Below are positions 1 to 23,819 of a stretch of DNA of 64,000 bases, piece by piece; positions within the stretch are counted from its first letter, which is position 1, and each line of letters opens with the position of its first letter. Location of the stretch: positions 335,064 through 399,063 of the forward strand of contig VWZF01005695.1 in assembly GCA_013396755.1 (NCBI GenBank). The letters run 5' to 3'. This DNA is from Sclerurus mexicanus. Its lineage: Eukaryota; Chordata; Aves; Passeriformes; Furnariidae. The position numbers and the translations under genes were made by a program. The notes under the pieces were generated by a model that did not search any database, was not told where the DNA came from, and worked only from the letters and a program-made list of their open reading frames with translations.

Positions 1-306
1 TTGTGAGTTTGGAGAACTAGCACTGCTGATGTTTGATGTAACAGGAAATGTTTGCAATTGTACCATCTGGAATTAAAAAAATGGGAATAGACCTGATAAC
101 TCTACATTATTACACTATAATTAACAGCCTAAGACATGAAAACTCTTGTAAGATAGCATCAAACAACAAATAGAAAACTGCTTGGAATAAGTTGGGTTTG
201 ATTTGTCTTACACTTACACTTAAAGTACTGTTTTAAGATGGAAGTCAGTCCAATGTGTTGGCAGAGGATTCCCACAAATAATTTTTTCCTGAAACTCTCT
301 TTAAAG
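1..306 (+). other. SMG1: SMG1 intron (partial, 3' end)
   Basis: This AT-rich sequence precedes the first recognisable SMG1 exon. It ends in a pyrimidine-rich acceptor with AG at 305-306. No exon of the upstream kinase-domain segment is visible, so the rest of SMG1 lies to the left of the window. An ATG at 238 opens a reading frame into the exon, but the residues before the acceptor do not resemble SMG1 and are intronic read-through. Confidence 0.8.
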
Positions 307-13190
<12,884 letters not shown>

Positions 13191-14340
13191 GTAGGGAGAC
13201 AGCAGATCGGTCTGGTTCAGCGAGGTCAGACATCCACCAGAATCAACTCGGCCTCAGGCATCCGTAGCCGCACCACAGTCGGTGGTGATGCATACTGGGG
13301 CTTAATCTGAGGAAACCTAGGAAATCTCGGTGCACTGGGAAGTGAATCCTGCAGGATAGCTGCACTCAGGGATACGCTAAACACAATGGTCTGCAACCCC
13401 CACGGTCAAGGGTGAAAGCTCACCGCTTGAGCAACACGGTTTGTCTTTCTGCTACGGAAGAACTGCAAACGTGTCTGGGGGTCAGCTGCAGAAAGAAATC
13501 AGGATGCTACAAACCGCAGAGTGATTTGGAACTCAATTCCATCTGACCCTGTGAACAATTCAGGAAACACCGAACCCTGTTCAAAGAAAAACAGAAAAAT
13601 GGGGCCATGAAGAAATCACAGCAAGGGCAGATTTGATGCATTCAGATTCTTGTTACTCTTGTTATGTGGCAGCAGTGCTGGTTGAGTTGACCAGTTAGTA
13701 TGGGAAAAGGCTACAAAATGTAAACTTCAGAAATGGACTGAAAGCAAAGAGCTGTACATCAGATATACGCTGCATTGGAAGAACTTCTGAGATAGAAGAA
13801 AAAGCCTTTTTTCTCTTCTCCCTTTCCTCTTTCCTTTCTCTCCTCCCTCCCAGCCTCTCCTTGCATACACCCCTCTTGGCTTATTCTTGTAGGTTAGGCG
13901 TACTTCCAATATACTTTTTATTTCAATCCTTCTACTTCACGGTTTAGTCAAATTAACAACTTAAATTTTGTTTGGTAAACAATTTTTCCAAAAGCACTGA
14001 AAATATAGAACATCAATGATTACTTATGAGTTGGATGGTCAAGTGCAAAATGTAATTTTGGTTATTTAAGTCATTTTTGTGATTCTATTATGTACAGTTT
14101 CTCAAAATTGTCACTGTGCATTTAAAAGTAATGAATCCTACAGGCATCTGATTTAATGTGCACTTCCCTCTGCTTGCAGTGTACACTTTTTTTGTAATTC
14201 AAATTGTCCCTCCAATCTCATTCTACTGTGATTGCTGTAGTTTCTTTCGTACAACGTAGCTAATCCAATGTAATCTTTACCTTTTTAAAAACCAGGATAG
14301 AGTATCTAGTAGAGTTTTACATTGTTGATGACAGATAAAC

Positions 14341-14346
14341 AATAAA
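14341..14346 (+). promoter_or_regulatory. AATAAA poly(A) signal, proximal SMG1 candidate
   Basis: A canonical hexamer about 1.15 kb after the SMG1 stop. A G/T-rich stretch (GTGATGTTCTGGTGG) follows closely, as expected for a downstream element. Confidence 0.5.
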
Positions 14347-15663
14347 GTGATGTTCTGGTGGAGGTAGAGTGATACGCTTTTTACTTCACTTTCCTAATCC
14401 TTTTAGTTTACACTTGTAAATTCTAGTGCTACACTTCACAGGGGTATACATATAATCCAAGAGATGAAGGACTCTCCAATTTTTGTTCAACTAGATCTGT
14501 AAAGATTTCTGCAAAATACTTTTCCTTTGCCATATTACTTCTATAGATGGTTGTTCAGTAATGCATCCATAGGGAATCTTCCACCAAGGTTTTTTTAATC
14601 AGTTCTCAAAGTGTGATTATGGTCAGAAAAGTCTCTCTGAAAATGGCATCATCTTACTTAGATCAAGGTCCTGCTTTTCTGCTGGTTGTCTAAAAGAGTT
14701 CTTGCTTCCTTTTTTTACGTGGGACACCTTTAAGAAAAGTCAGCTTCCTTTTCTTAAAGCAAATAAACCTCACAGAATTCAGTTACAACTGCAGAATTGT
14801 ACAGGTGCTGATATCTAAAGCAGAAATGCATACTGGCGTTCTCAACCCAGATAAATTTGTGTAGTTATGTATAGAAAGTTTCTCTTTTGTAAACTTCATC
14901 AATTCATTATGCATAGTTGCTGCAAAATGGGGGAAGATCCTTTATGCCATTTTAGTCGCTTTTCAGAGTAAAAACACACTTTAAGTACAGCATTTTTCTG
15001 TCAAAAAACAAGTATTAAAGGATTTGAGCCAAGCCCACTACTGGCATAAAATTAATTTAATTGAATGGGTTTGCAGCAGTTCCTCTGAGTAGGAAGCTTG
15101 GTAACTTTTGGATCACATGCTGAATGCCAGGCAAACTTGTGTTCCTTTCAGTATTTGCACTATGTTAACTGCTCTGCCTCCGCAGTAGGTCTTAGAATTC
15201 ACTTTCTCCTCTGTTGCCAATTTTTTGTGGACATGCACTTTGACGTGTAAGAGTTTTCAACAGTCACATGGCCTTCCTTGCACTCTGATTGCCTGATTAC
15301 CTCTAGGGAAGTCACAGGCTTTGCATCTCACAGTACCCGTGCAAATGCATTCCACTGCCACTGCTTCCTGACCCTCTGCGCCGCATCGCAAGGAAAGGTG
15401 TTGGAATGTTGCAGTGAAGAACATTCATATGCAGAACAAGACGCTTGACACTGTTGGTCCTTCTCATTTTCCTCCAGTTAAAAATAACCTTATGAACAAT
15501 CTGTTGGAGAACCATCGTAACAGGAGTGTATTGTACCTGCTGTTTTGTTTCTTGGAAGCTGGGGGAAGGGAGGGGTAATGCACTCACCTGTGGCTCATGT
15601 ATTATACCTCTGCAATCCAGAAATGAAACACTTGTGTGGAGATGGGTTCTTACTGCATAATTT

Positions 15664-15669
15664 AATAAA
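15664..15669 (+). promoter_or_regulatory. AATAAA poly(A) signal, distal SMG1 candidate
   Basis: A canonical hexamer about 2.5 kb after the SMG1 stop, followed within a few bases by a genomic A-run. The A-run could also cause internal priming artefacts in cDNA. Confidence 0.4.
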
Positions 15670-15699
15670 GTTTAAAAAAAAAACAAACAGCAACGTATT

Positions 15700-16970
15700 T
15701 TTAATTTCCTTTTATGCAAAACTGCTTGTGGTTGTGAAAATTACAGGGAAGAATGAAGTGCCTGATACAAACAAATACAAACTAAACCCCAAATTAAAGC
15801 AGGATTCTCCAGAGATTTAATTTGCATAACTGATGTAAAGAAGACAGCTCAGATGCACAGGAGTTAGTGGGATTGTCAGCTTTTGTGTGCTGATGAATTT
15901 TTCTTGGAAATGTCGACAGTCCAGCAAGTTAGTACTGCCTTGGTGACACCTAAAATCCAGATTCTGTGGATGGAGGTTGCATAGTAAATAAGACTGCATT
16001 AGTTACATTGTCTTAAAAGATGTGTTTCTTATAAAGACAGAAGGGTATTTCACTTATTTTCAGTAAAACTGCTATGTTTACTTTACAGTAAGGCACACCT
16101 AGGATAATGCTGATCTGGAATCACATCTCTAAATACATACAAACCAGCTGGAGCTCTAGGAGTCAAACAGTTCAACTGATGGCAATTTTTTGTGTGCTGC
16201 TCACCTGCAGTAAATGTTAACCAAGGGACCATGCTTTGCAGTAATTTCTCAAAGCCAAATTCCGTGTGTGCTCAGCAGTTTTGTTACCCCCTCCCAATTA
16301 TACAGGTTGAGATGCTCTTAACCCTTTGTAAATCCACTTGCTTGTTTGCGTCTCTTCAGTGCAGGGGAATGATCCCATTGCAGCGTGGTTTGTGTCACAC
16401 ATTGAGGGAAACAAAACAATCACCTTGCTATAGCTCAGGTGAGGTGTGGGAGGTGGGACTGAGCTGCTGCTATTGCCATCCTCTGCCTCCTATACCAGGG
16501 CTCAAATTTATAAATATATACATGTACACGCACTTTTTTTTATTTTACACTGTGCTTCACAAGGCCTGGCTGTTCAGGGAGGAAGGTGTGGGCGGGTGGG
16601 CAGGCTGTCCTTTCTCTTCAGTGCGATGGTCCACCTCTGGCATTTCTGGGTGTGAGGGCACCCAGCAACACCTGCTTTTCCCTCTGCCCCTCCAAGTTAG
16701 GGAGCAACACTTCACAGGAGGGAACGGCACCGCTGGGATGGCAGAAAAGCTGCAAGGGCAGACTGACTTGGGAGCTGGCACTGGAAGGACTGGCTGGAAG
16801 GTGATGAATGCGGTGGGTTGGAGATGATGGAAACTCCTGCTTTTTCTGTTGGTAAGTGCTTTTGTTTTCTGTGGTGATAACTGTGTAAGTGGATGAAACC
16901 AGGGGCTGGCTGATTGTATCAGATAGCCAGAGCAGTGCTGCTGCAGGGCACTGCAAATACCCCTGGGAAC
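15700..16970. other. Intergenic, no gene seen
   Basis: Mostly unique sequence with a short TA-rich tract near 16510-16530. Open frames of up to ~210 codons (16192-16827) overlap on both strands and match nothing I recognise, so I treat them as chance. It may include more SMG1 3' UTR. Confidence 0.5.
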
Positions 16971-16974
16971 TGCA

Positions 16975-17215
16975 GTGCATCATAGAACGTTGAGGGGTTG
17001 GAATGAGCCTTAAAGGTTATTTAGTCCTCCCACGAGACCAGGTTGCTCAAGGCCTTATCCAACCTGGCTTTGAACATTGCCAGGGTTGGGGCATCCACAG
17101 CCTTGCTGGGTAACCTGTTCCAGTGTCTTCACCACTCTCACAGTGAAAAACTCATTCTGATACCTAACCTACGTTTAAGAGCTAAGTTTTGAGACCAAAC
17201 CATTCAGCACTGCCA
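16975..17215 (-). repeat. CR1-type LINE fragment, antisense
   Basis: On the + strand it reads as the reverse complement of a CR1 3' region. The markers are ACCAGGTTGCTCAAGGCC, CCAACCTGGCTTTGAACA, GGGGCATCCACAGCC and AACCTGTTCCAGTG, in the order typical of avian CR1. It is diverged and 5'-truncated. It lies upstream of the ARL6IP1 promoter region. Confidence 0.85.
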
Positions 17216-17554
17216 AGTGTTTGCTCTTACAGTGTCCTCCTTAGTCCTTCTCTTTTTCCTCTCCACCAAGCTGGTGCCAGGGCAGTTCTGGTGCCCGAGA
17301 TGTTTTGCTCTCATTTTAGCCTTGCACTGCACCCTGGGCAACGTGATTAAGCTCATTAACACTCGTGGCTGAAGCATTTAGAAAGCTGAGTCAGAAACAG
17401 TATTTACACCCCAGTGCCTTTCCCTCGCGTCTGTTCCCACGCTGCCGCGGGTTCTGAGGGAAATAAACCGCACGGGGCTCCCATGTCGCCAGCAGCGTTC
17501 CCCCTGCTCCGTGGTGAGGCCACCCCTCGAGGGCTGTGTGCGGGCCTGTCCCCG

Positions 17555-17616
17555 CAGCTCGGAAATTTGTTCACAGGAAGGGTGATTAGACACTGGAAGG
17601 GGCTGCCTAGGGAGGN
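17555..17616 (+). repeat. CR1 ORF2 C-terminal fragment cut at an N
   Basis: The + strand encodes VIRHWKGLPRE, matching the (V)xxHWNxLPRE motif near the C-terminus of CR1 ORF2. The match stops at the undetermined base 17616, after which the sequence becomes GC-rich and unrelated. This suggests that the join at the N is artificial. Confidence 0.65.
17616..17616. other. Single undetermined base, possible collapsed assembly gap
   Basis: An isolated N separates a CR1 fragment from a GC-rich segment, close to where the ARL6IP1 first exon should be. It could be a consensus ambiguity or a gap of unknown true length. Confidence 0.6.
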
Positions 17617-18160
17617 GTTGTGCCGCTGCTCGCGGAGCGGAGCGGAGCCCGCACCAGCACCCGGCGTTACCTGCCGGGCGGGGGTTGCCGTGACCGTGCC
17701 TGTGTGTCTGCGAGTGAGTGTGTGTTTGTGTCTGTGTGAGTGCCAGCAGCCCCTCCCGCTGCGCAGCGGTGCGGGACAGCCGCAGGAGCCCGGTGATGAG
17801 CGTATCCAGTGTGCGAAGGGGGGCTCGAATACTTATATAAATAGGAGGATTTGTGTATTTATCTGTGTGTAGGGGGTAAGCGGCTGCCGAAGGAAGTGGT
17901 GAAATGGGTGTTAAGGCCCGTGAAGGAGCAGAGGCTGGAGCGTTCGAGCACAGGCTGGGGACTGGGAGCAGCTGCCAGGAGGGCAGAGCCGGGAGGGAGG
18001 CTCGGGAGTCTGCAGGGGGAGCGCACGAAACTGTATTCCCAAAAATACAGAGTGCAAAGTGCGGGAGGGATGCCCCTTTCGGAGCAGGAGTTCACAGCTC
18101 TGGGAGCTTTGTTGTTGATCGATCAGCAAATGCTTTTGATGGATGATGGGTCCTGGGGTG
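17617..18160 (+). promoter_or_regulatory. GC/CpG-rich segment upstream of ARL6IP1, candidate promoter region
   Basis: GC-rich sequence with many CpGs right after the N (17620-17700), a TG-rich tract at about 17697-17745, and a TATA-like TATATAAATAGG at 17835-17846. Its position before ARL6IP1 exon 2 suggests the 5' end of that gene. No start codon with an ARL6IP1-like N-terminus is visible here. Confidence 0.4.
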
Positions 18161-19113
18161 CAGATGAATGCTGGTAAAAGCTGTCCTAAGTTTTCCCTAC
18201 CTGGCCCAGAGGGAAAACAACTTACAGGAGTTGTCCTCTAGGCTGACAGAGGCAGGCTGGTGTTAATAACACTTATATTCCAGTCTGTTTCCCATTAAAT
18301 TTTGTCCTGGTTGTAATACTGAACGTAGACACACAGAAATAATAAAGCAAAAGAGTTTGTCCTAAAATGTCTCCTGGAGAAACGCAGCATTTTTATTTAT
18401 CTCCACATAACAGGTTGTGTTTACGATGTGAAATAAGTATGATAACTGGAAGGTGTTCAGCAGCATGACACATAGTTTTCTACGCTTCATTTTGTCCCGA
18501 ACTGTAGTTTTCAAGTGGTTTCCAGTGGTATCACACAAGAAAACAGTGCTTTACTCTGATACTGCACTCAGTTGTCTTTGCTATTCTAGTGATGTTTGGC
18601 TTCTCCTTGGAGGTGAGAGTCAGACCTGCTCTGCTACCTCTGCACAGCAGATGTGCCGGTCTTGATGACTTTTCAGCTCTTACTACTTAGGCAGCAGTTA
18701 GTTCTGTTCGTGGTTACCCAACTATTGTAATCTCTAAGATGCCATCTCCTACTGAGGGGGGACTGTTAAGCTCTGTTAAATGTGGAACACCTCAGGTGAA
18801 CTGCTTAGCAAGTTGATGCCAGTCCAGGTGCAGCCTCCTTGCAGGAAATGGGTAGGGAGTAATGTAGGAATCACATTGGAAATGGAGTTTAAATGCTCAT
18901 CACCATCCTGGACAGCCTGTGGGAAAACTTTTTTGGCAGTCCAAATGTGATTAGTTGAGTAACTTTCCTCTGCTGGGGATTCTGAGTTTGTATCCATCTT
19001 CCCCATAATAAGAAATTGGTGTTGGAAAGCAGCTAAAAAGCTTTGGTTTAATGTGGTAAAGTTGTCTTTGAAAGTATATGTATTTTAAATAGTTCTCATG
19101 TCTTTTTGTGTAG
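18161..19113 (+). other. ARL6IP1: Probable ARL6IP1 intron 1
   Basis: Unique sequence with no recognised exon, ending at the acceptor TTTTTGTGTAG just before ARL6IP1 exon 2. Confidence 0.5.
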
Positions 19114-19247
19114 GCTTCCGAAACTGCTAGCTTGGAAGAGCAGTTGCAAGGATGGGGAGAAGTGATTTTGTTGACCGACAAAGTCCTTCGCTGGGAGCGT
19201 GCCTGGTTTCCCCTGGCACTGATGAGCGCCGTTTCCTTTTTTTTCCT
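19114..19247 (+). CDS. ARL6IP1: ARL6IP1 exon 2
   Basis: Encodes ASETASLEEQLQGWG through the first hydrophobic segment (PLALMSAVSFFF). It ends after two bases of a Leu codon; donor GTAAGT at 19248. Confidence 0.94.
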
Positions 19248-22200
19248 GTAAGTACCTTCTGGAGGGAACGTAGAACACCATTGCGTCTTCATGACAGGTT
19301 GCAAACCTGTTAAGGAAATTAGGGAGAAATCTAGAAATCTAATAGGAAGGCTTTTACTCCAGGTTCTGTTTCTTGAGATGAGTGAACTTTGTTAGAAAGA
19401 TCAGAAGTATTGAAAACAGGAAGTAACGCGAGTCACATCCTGTTCAGAGGAGGGACAGACCTTTCTGCAAAAGCTGTTTCCCAGCAGTGGTTGCTGGAGT
19501 TTTTACTGTGCTCAGCTGATGGTGTGTTCATCTTCTGCCCTCATCCTTTGTTGCTACTTCTTAGTTAAATCTGGTGAACTCCTTCAGCCTTTTTGCCTCA
19601 AACCAACAGCAGTATCATTATGGAAGACTTACTTCCATAGGGCAAAATTTCCTTTTCTGCATCTCTGCTCTGGTTGGTTTTGCAGAACTTGTTTTTTTTA
19701 TATTCTCTGTCATGTCCTTTGAGAAAGGGAAGACTGCAGGTAACTTCCAGTCAGGAGGGTGGGAGGATGTAGCCTGTATGGATTGGAGATGCTGGAGGGA
19801 CTAGTACATGCCTTTGTGTAACATGGTAATACTCACGGTGACCTGACCTGGTGCAGACAGGTGTTACACCAGCTGTGCAGTTTGCCAATTGCATCTGTTC
19901 TTGCAGTAAGAAGAAGAGAGGAGTTACAAAAATGAATGTTAAGCCAGGTGAGGCACAGGGATAACCACTCTTCTGGCTAATAAAAATCCTTTGGTCTTCA
20001 GGAGAGCCGAGGAGGATGGAAATCAAAGGAAATTGAAAAGTAGATTTTAAAAGAAGTAATTGGGTGAACTTTAGGGTATTGTGTTATAAATTCTCTGATT
20101 ACAGCAGGAAAGATCTTGTGTTGAATAATACATTGAGGAAATGCAGAGCTGCTTCAGATTCTGAATTGGTACTTCATCAAAAATGAACTCAAACATTCAG
20201 CTCAGCACAGTGCAGGTGTACAGAATGCCTGAACCTGCCATGGAATGGGTCACTGCTTTTGTTATTTCAGTGTTCAGGAAGTTCTGTGAAGTGCAATTCA
20301 GTAGCATAGGGCACAGCTGAGTGTTATCAGACACTTAGGGAATGAGCTGGTTCTTGACCAGTCTCCTTTCTTCCATGTTTGAGTGATGGCACACTGAATA
20401 TGGACAGTGCAGCACTGTCCTAAGTGGAGACTTACGACTCCTTGTCTGGAACAGGTTTGTCTGGCTCTTAAAGGTGAGGCAGAGCAAATGAGAACTTGTG
20501 GTGTATCTGAATTCTGTAACTTAAGAACCAACAAAATTAGAGCTTTCTCTCTATCTGGTTATTTCATATGTTCACTAACTCATCCTCATCCCTCAGTCAG
20601 TGTTCAATAGATGTCAGCTTCTGAGAGAATAATAATGATGAGTTTTTACTAATACCAAACTTCATACCGTGCTTGCTTATGGCATGTTCCTATCCAATAC
20701 AGTAAGAAAAAACATAATTTTTTTTCCTGTATTTCTCTGTGATAGTGTAGAAGTACTTGGACCTCTTTTGTTAGTAATATGAGCCAATTTGTGATTTTTT
20801 TTTTTTGAGATTGGGCAAGAGGGTAGGTCTACTATTTGAATTTCTGAACCAGTCTGAAGAGGTGACCAAGTATGTCTAGTATTTAGCAATTTGAGGATCC
20901 AGAAATAATTTATCTTCTCTCTGCAGGATGATCTACTACTTGGACCCGTCAGTTCTTTCAGGTGTCTCCTGTTTTGTTATGTTCCTCTGTTTGGCTGATT
21001 ACCTTGTTCCTGCTCTTGCACCTCGAATCTTTGGCTCTAATAAATGGTGAGGAAAGGATTTACACTTTCTTGGGTGTAAATACATTATGAACTTTATCAA
21101 ATGGGTATCTGATTTGCAGATACCAAATGATTACTTTGCCAGTTTTTCACTACAGTGATTCTACAAACTCTGTAATACACAAAGTGAGGACAGTATTAAG
21201 ATATTCTTCTGTTTCTGGAAAGTAACTACTACAACATATGTTTATTGTTCCTTTTCTTCTGGAAAAATAAGCTTTTTGTTCTGAAGGAGCAGGCACATTC
21301 TTTGCTCTCCATTAAGGATGCTACTTAGTTCTTTTAGACTAGTTTTTAGTAATTAGTGGATGATAGATACTGAGAACTAAAATTATGTAGAAGAGTATTG
21401 ATTGTATGTTTGGAGAGAGGCAGTAATAAATTTGATGAAAGAAGAGAGTAATGCAGAGCGTATGGATATGATTGAACAGGAAGTTGGAGAAGAACCTAAT
21501 TAGAACTAAATTTTGAGTTAAAAGTAAATTTTGGTGTATCTGCTTTAAGATGACTAGTGGCTAAATGTTTTTGTGTAGTACTAATGTAAAAGTTAGACAC
21601 ACTGGTCTCACCTATGTATTACTTGTGTGTCACACTGGTACAAGGCTGAGAAGAGTGATCTTCTGGTTTGAAGGTGTTTGCTCTTTGAGAGTCAGTTTAA
21701 GAGAGTCAGCGTAGAGGAAAATTACATGGACAACTGTGTTACAGTGCTCAATAAGTATGAGGTGTAAAACTAAGCAAAGCAAATGCCAGCATAAGCACTG
21801 GATGCGTTTTTTTAGTGCTGGAAAAACACCACAGGAGATTTTTATAAATTTCAGATTAAATCTTGAATTCTTATTTCTGACTTTCTTTTTTCTCTTTAAT
21901 AAAAGGACTACGGAACAGCAGCAAAGATTTCATGAGATTTGCAGCAATTTGGTAAAATCTCGTCGCCGGATTGTTGGCTGGTGGAAGCGCCTCTTCGCTC
22001 TGAAGGAAGAAAAGCCTAAAATGGTATGGAGTTGTAGGAGTTAATCTCTATTGTTTTTAAGATTTTGTTTGGTTTTGCTTTCTCTAAAGTATTTTGTCAA
22101 GGCATAAGCCTGAACAAACTGGTATTTCCAACCAAGAACTGACAGTTCTGGCTGTAACTTGAGACTGGTCACACATTTACTCAAACCTGGAGTGACAAGA

Positions 22201-22698
22201 CACAAGAAAGGAGGGGGCAGAATCCCCAACAGGTCTGTGGTAACTCTTCCCTTTTCCCTTTTCAGTACTTCATGACCATGCTCTTTTCTCTTGCCGTGGT
22301 TGCCTGGATTGGACAGCAAGTTCACAATCTTTTTCTGACTTATCTTATTGGTAAGTGTGAGTATGCAAAACACAGGGAACTCTTTTGTTAGCTGCCTCAA
22401 ATGTGGTGAGACTGGTAGAAGTAATTTTTCATGATATAAGTGTGGTGGGATGTTTTTGTTGCAGGGTTATGTTTTTCTCCTTTCAAGCAGTTAATAGGGC
22501 TTCAGGGAAACAAGGAATTGCAAAGTGACAGAAGTTTGTTAAGGGAATATTAATACTTCTTTTTCTTTCCCCTCTCCAGTAAGTTTCTTTTTGCTGTTTC
22601 CTGGACTAAACCAGCATGGGATCATCACAAAATACATTGGAATGGCGAAAAGGGAGATTAACAAACTTCTCAAGCACAAGGAAAAGAAAAATGAATGA
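19114..22698 (+). CDS. ARL6IP1: ARL6IP1, ER membrane-shaping protein, exons 2-6 (first coding exon missing)
   Basis: ARL6IP1 is a small ER protein with reticulon-like hairpin membrane segments. It helps shape ER tubules and interacts with ARL6. The join is 19114-19247, 20927-21046, 21906-22023, 22266-22350 and 22580-22698, 576 nt giving 191 residues plus TGA, with all junctions GT-AG and in frame. The protein begins ASETASLEEQLQGWG. Hydrophobic segments follow: AWFPLALMSAVSFFF to IYYLD, SGVSCFVMFLCLADYLVPAL, and from the YFMTM start of exon 5 to LLFPGL in exon 6. The C-terminus KEKKNE carries a KKxx-type ER-retrieval motif. Human ARL6IP1 is 203 residues as I recall it, so exactly 12 N-terminal residues are missing. 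They belong to a separate first exon not found upstream, probably lost at the N at 17616. Confidence 0.96.
20927..21046 (+). CDS. ARL6IP1: ARL6IP1 exon 3
   Basis: Encodes MIYYLDPSVLSGVSC to IFGSNK plus part of Trp. It contains the second hydrophobic hairpin. Confidence 0.95.
21906..22023 (+). CDS. ARL6IP1: ARL6IP1 exon 4
   Basis: Encodes TTEQQQRFHEICSNL to KEEKPKM, the hydrophilic, basic cytosolic loop. Confidence 0.95.
22266..22350 (+). CDS. ARL6IP1: ARL6IP1 exon 5
   Basis: Encodes YFMTMLFSLAVVAWI to LFLTYLI, a membrane segment. Confidence 0.95.
22580..22698 (+). CDS. ARL6IP1: ARL6IP1 exon 6 and stop
   Basis: Encodes VSFLLFPGLNQHGII to KHKEKKNE, then TGA at 22696-22698. The dilysine-type C-terminus is intact. 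Confidence 0.95.
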
Positions 22699-23600
22699 AG
22701 ACAATTGCTGTTCACTCTAGTAGAAGGTTTCCTTGGGAACAGTTTGAGAATTAACATATAATTAAGACCATAGAAGTTACACTGCTCACTGGCTTTTTTT
22801 TTTTTAATTGGCTCCCTGGTGAAGTGAAAATGTCACTGCAGCAACTGCTGTAGGTTTGTCTCTCTTGCTGTGCTGAGCAGGGTTCTGCAGCCTGCAGCTG
22901 ATCCTGTCTGAGAGATCCTCTCCTTTGGTGTACGAGCTTGTTAAGTGTCTTCATCAAAGAGCCCCTGTGAATAAATACCCCAACAGCAGAGCTGTAATGC
23001 CTGATAGTAGTTCTGTAGCTGTGTTAGTTTCACTGATCATTAGTTGTGGCTGCAGCAGATACGAAAGGCTGAAGGCCTTGGAGGCTTGTTACTACTGATC
23101 CTTGTGGCAGGAGAACAATTGGCTGAATGAGAATGGCCATAGTTGAGGGTGCACACCCGCAGTGGGGGGAGGAGGTGGTTCCGTTGTCTCACTGATTCTG
23201 TTTGCATACCGGATTATCTGTTGAGTAGGGATCTGGAATATATAAATATGTAGTTCAGTTATTTAGCTGTCGTGTAAACTCATTGCACTGAGACTGTAGA
23301 AAATGAGTGAGGGGGTGTGTTATCTTAACAGCTGATTGTTCTGGAAACTGCTGTTGTCACGGAGCCATGTAGCACGTTTGGTTTTATGAATGTTGTCTGT
23401 ATACAGAATCACTCTGAATATGCTGGGTTTGTCTCTGTAAATAAGCCTGAATTGTTTGTGCTTTTCTATGACCTTTCCCTCCTTTTTTAAAAACTGAACT
23501 TTCTTTAAAAAGCTAAAACTTGTGTTGATGTTTTAAAAGTTTACTGTTTGAACTCTCTTCAGTGTCTATTGTAACTATTGAATAGGTAAATACAGACTAA
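22699..23600 (+). other. ARL6IP1: ARL6IP1 3' UTR (extent inferred)
   Basis: Non-coding sequence after the stop. An AATAAA lies at 22970-22975, about 270 bp downstream, and could end a short form. Mammalian ARL6IP1 has a 3' UTR of over 1 kb, so a longer form ending near 23.5 kb is plausible, although no AATAAA is seen there. Confidence 0.5.
22970..22975 (+). promoter_or_regulatory. AATAAA poly(A) signal, ARL6IP1
   Basis: A canonical hexamer 272 bp after the ARL6IP1 stop codon, in unique sequence. Confidence 0.5.
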
Positions 23601-23685
23601 AGAGAAACTTGTTTAAGACTTGCTTTTTTTGTGAATGGACAGAAGACTCTGTAAATGCGTTTTTCACTCAAGAGGGGGAACTGGG

Positions 23686-23708
23686 AATGGTTTAGGAAGT
23701 AAACCATT
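23686..23708. repeat. 9-bp perfect inverted repeat within a TTTAGGAA repeat cluster
   Basis: AATGGTTTA (23686-23694) and TAAACCATT (23700-23708) are exact reverse complements around GGAAG. The core TTTAGGAA recurs at about 23691, 23707, 23718 and 23778, giving several GGAA (ETS-like) cores ahead of the RPS15A CpG-rich region. Confidence 0.6.
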
Positions 23709-23819
23709 TAGGAACCATTTAGGAAGTTCTGCTGGCACAGCCTGTTGCAGGGAGAGCTCTGGCTGTGAGCGGAGTGGTTTAGGAAGTGCTCTGCTTGGCT
23801 GGTACAGCCCGTTGCCGGA

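Larger units (their letters stand above)
13191..15690 (+). other. SMG1: SMG1 3' UTR (extent inferred)
   Basis: No coding signal follows the SMG1 stop. The sequence is AT-rich and has AATAAA hexamers at 14341-14346, 14762-14767 and 15664-15669. The last is followed by an A-rich run and fits a distal poly(A) site. Mammalian SMG1 has a multi-kilobase 3' UTR, so an end near 14.4 kb, 15.7 kb or even further is possible. Transcript data are needed to choose. Confidence 0.55.

Noticed and set aside
1..8. TT|GTGAGT at the window edge as the donor of the preceding SMG1 exon
   Set aside because: The exon before SYARST should end in phase 0, probably with CAG. Two bases are not enough to support an exon call.
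16192..16827. 211-codon ORF between SMG1 and ARL6IP1
   Set aside because: Cys/Leu/Gly-rich sequence with no recognised domain, overlapped by ORFs on the other strand and in other frames. It looks like chance.
17414..17872. 152-codon ORF upstream of ARL6IP1
   Set aside because: It crosses the N and contains a CR1 ORF2 fragment (VIRHWKGLPRE) fused to GC-rich non-coding sequence.
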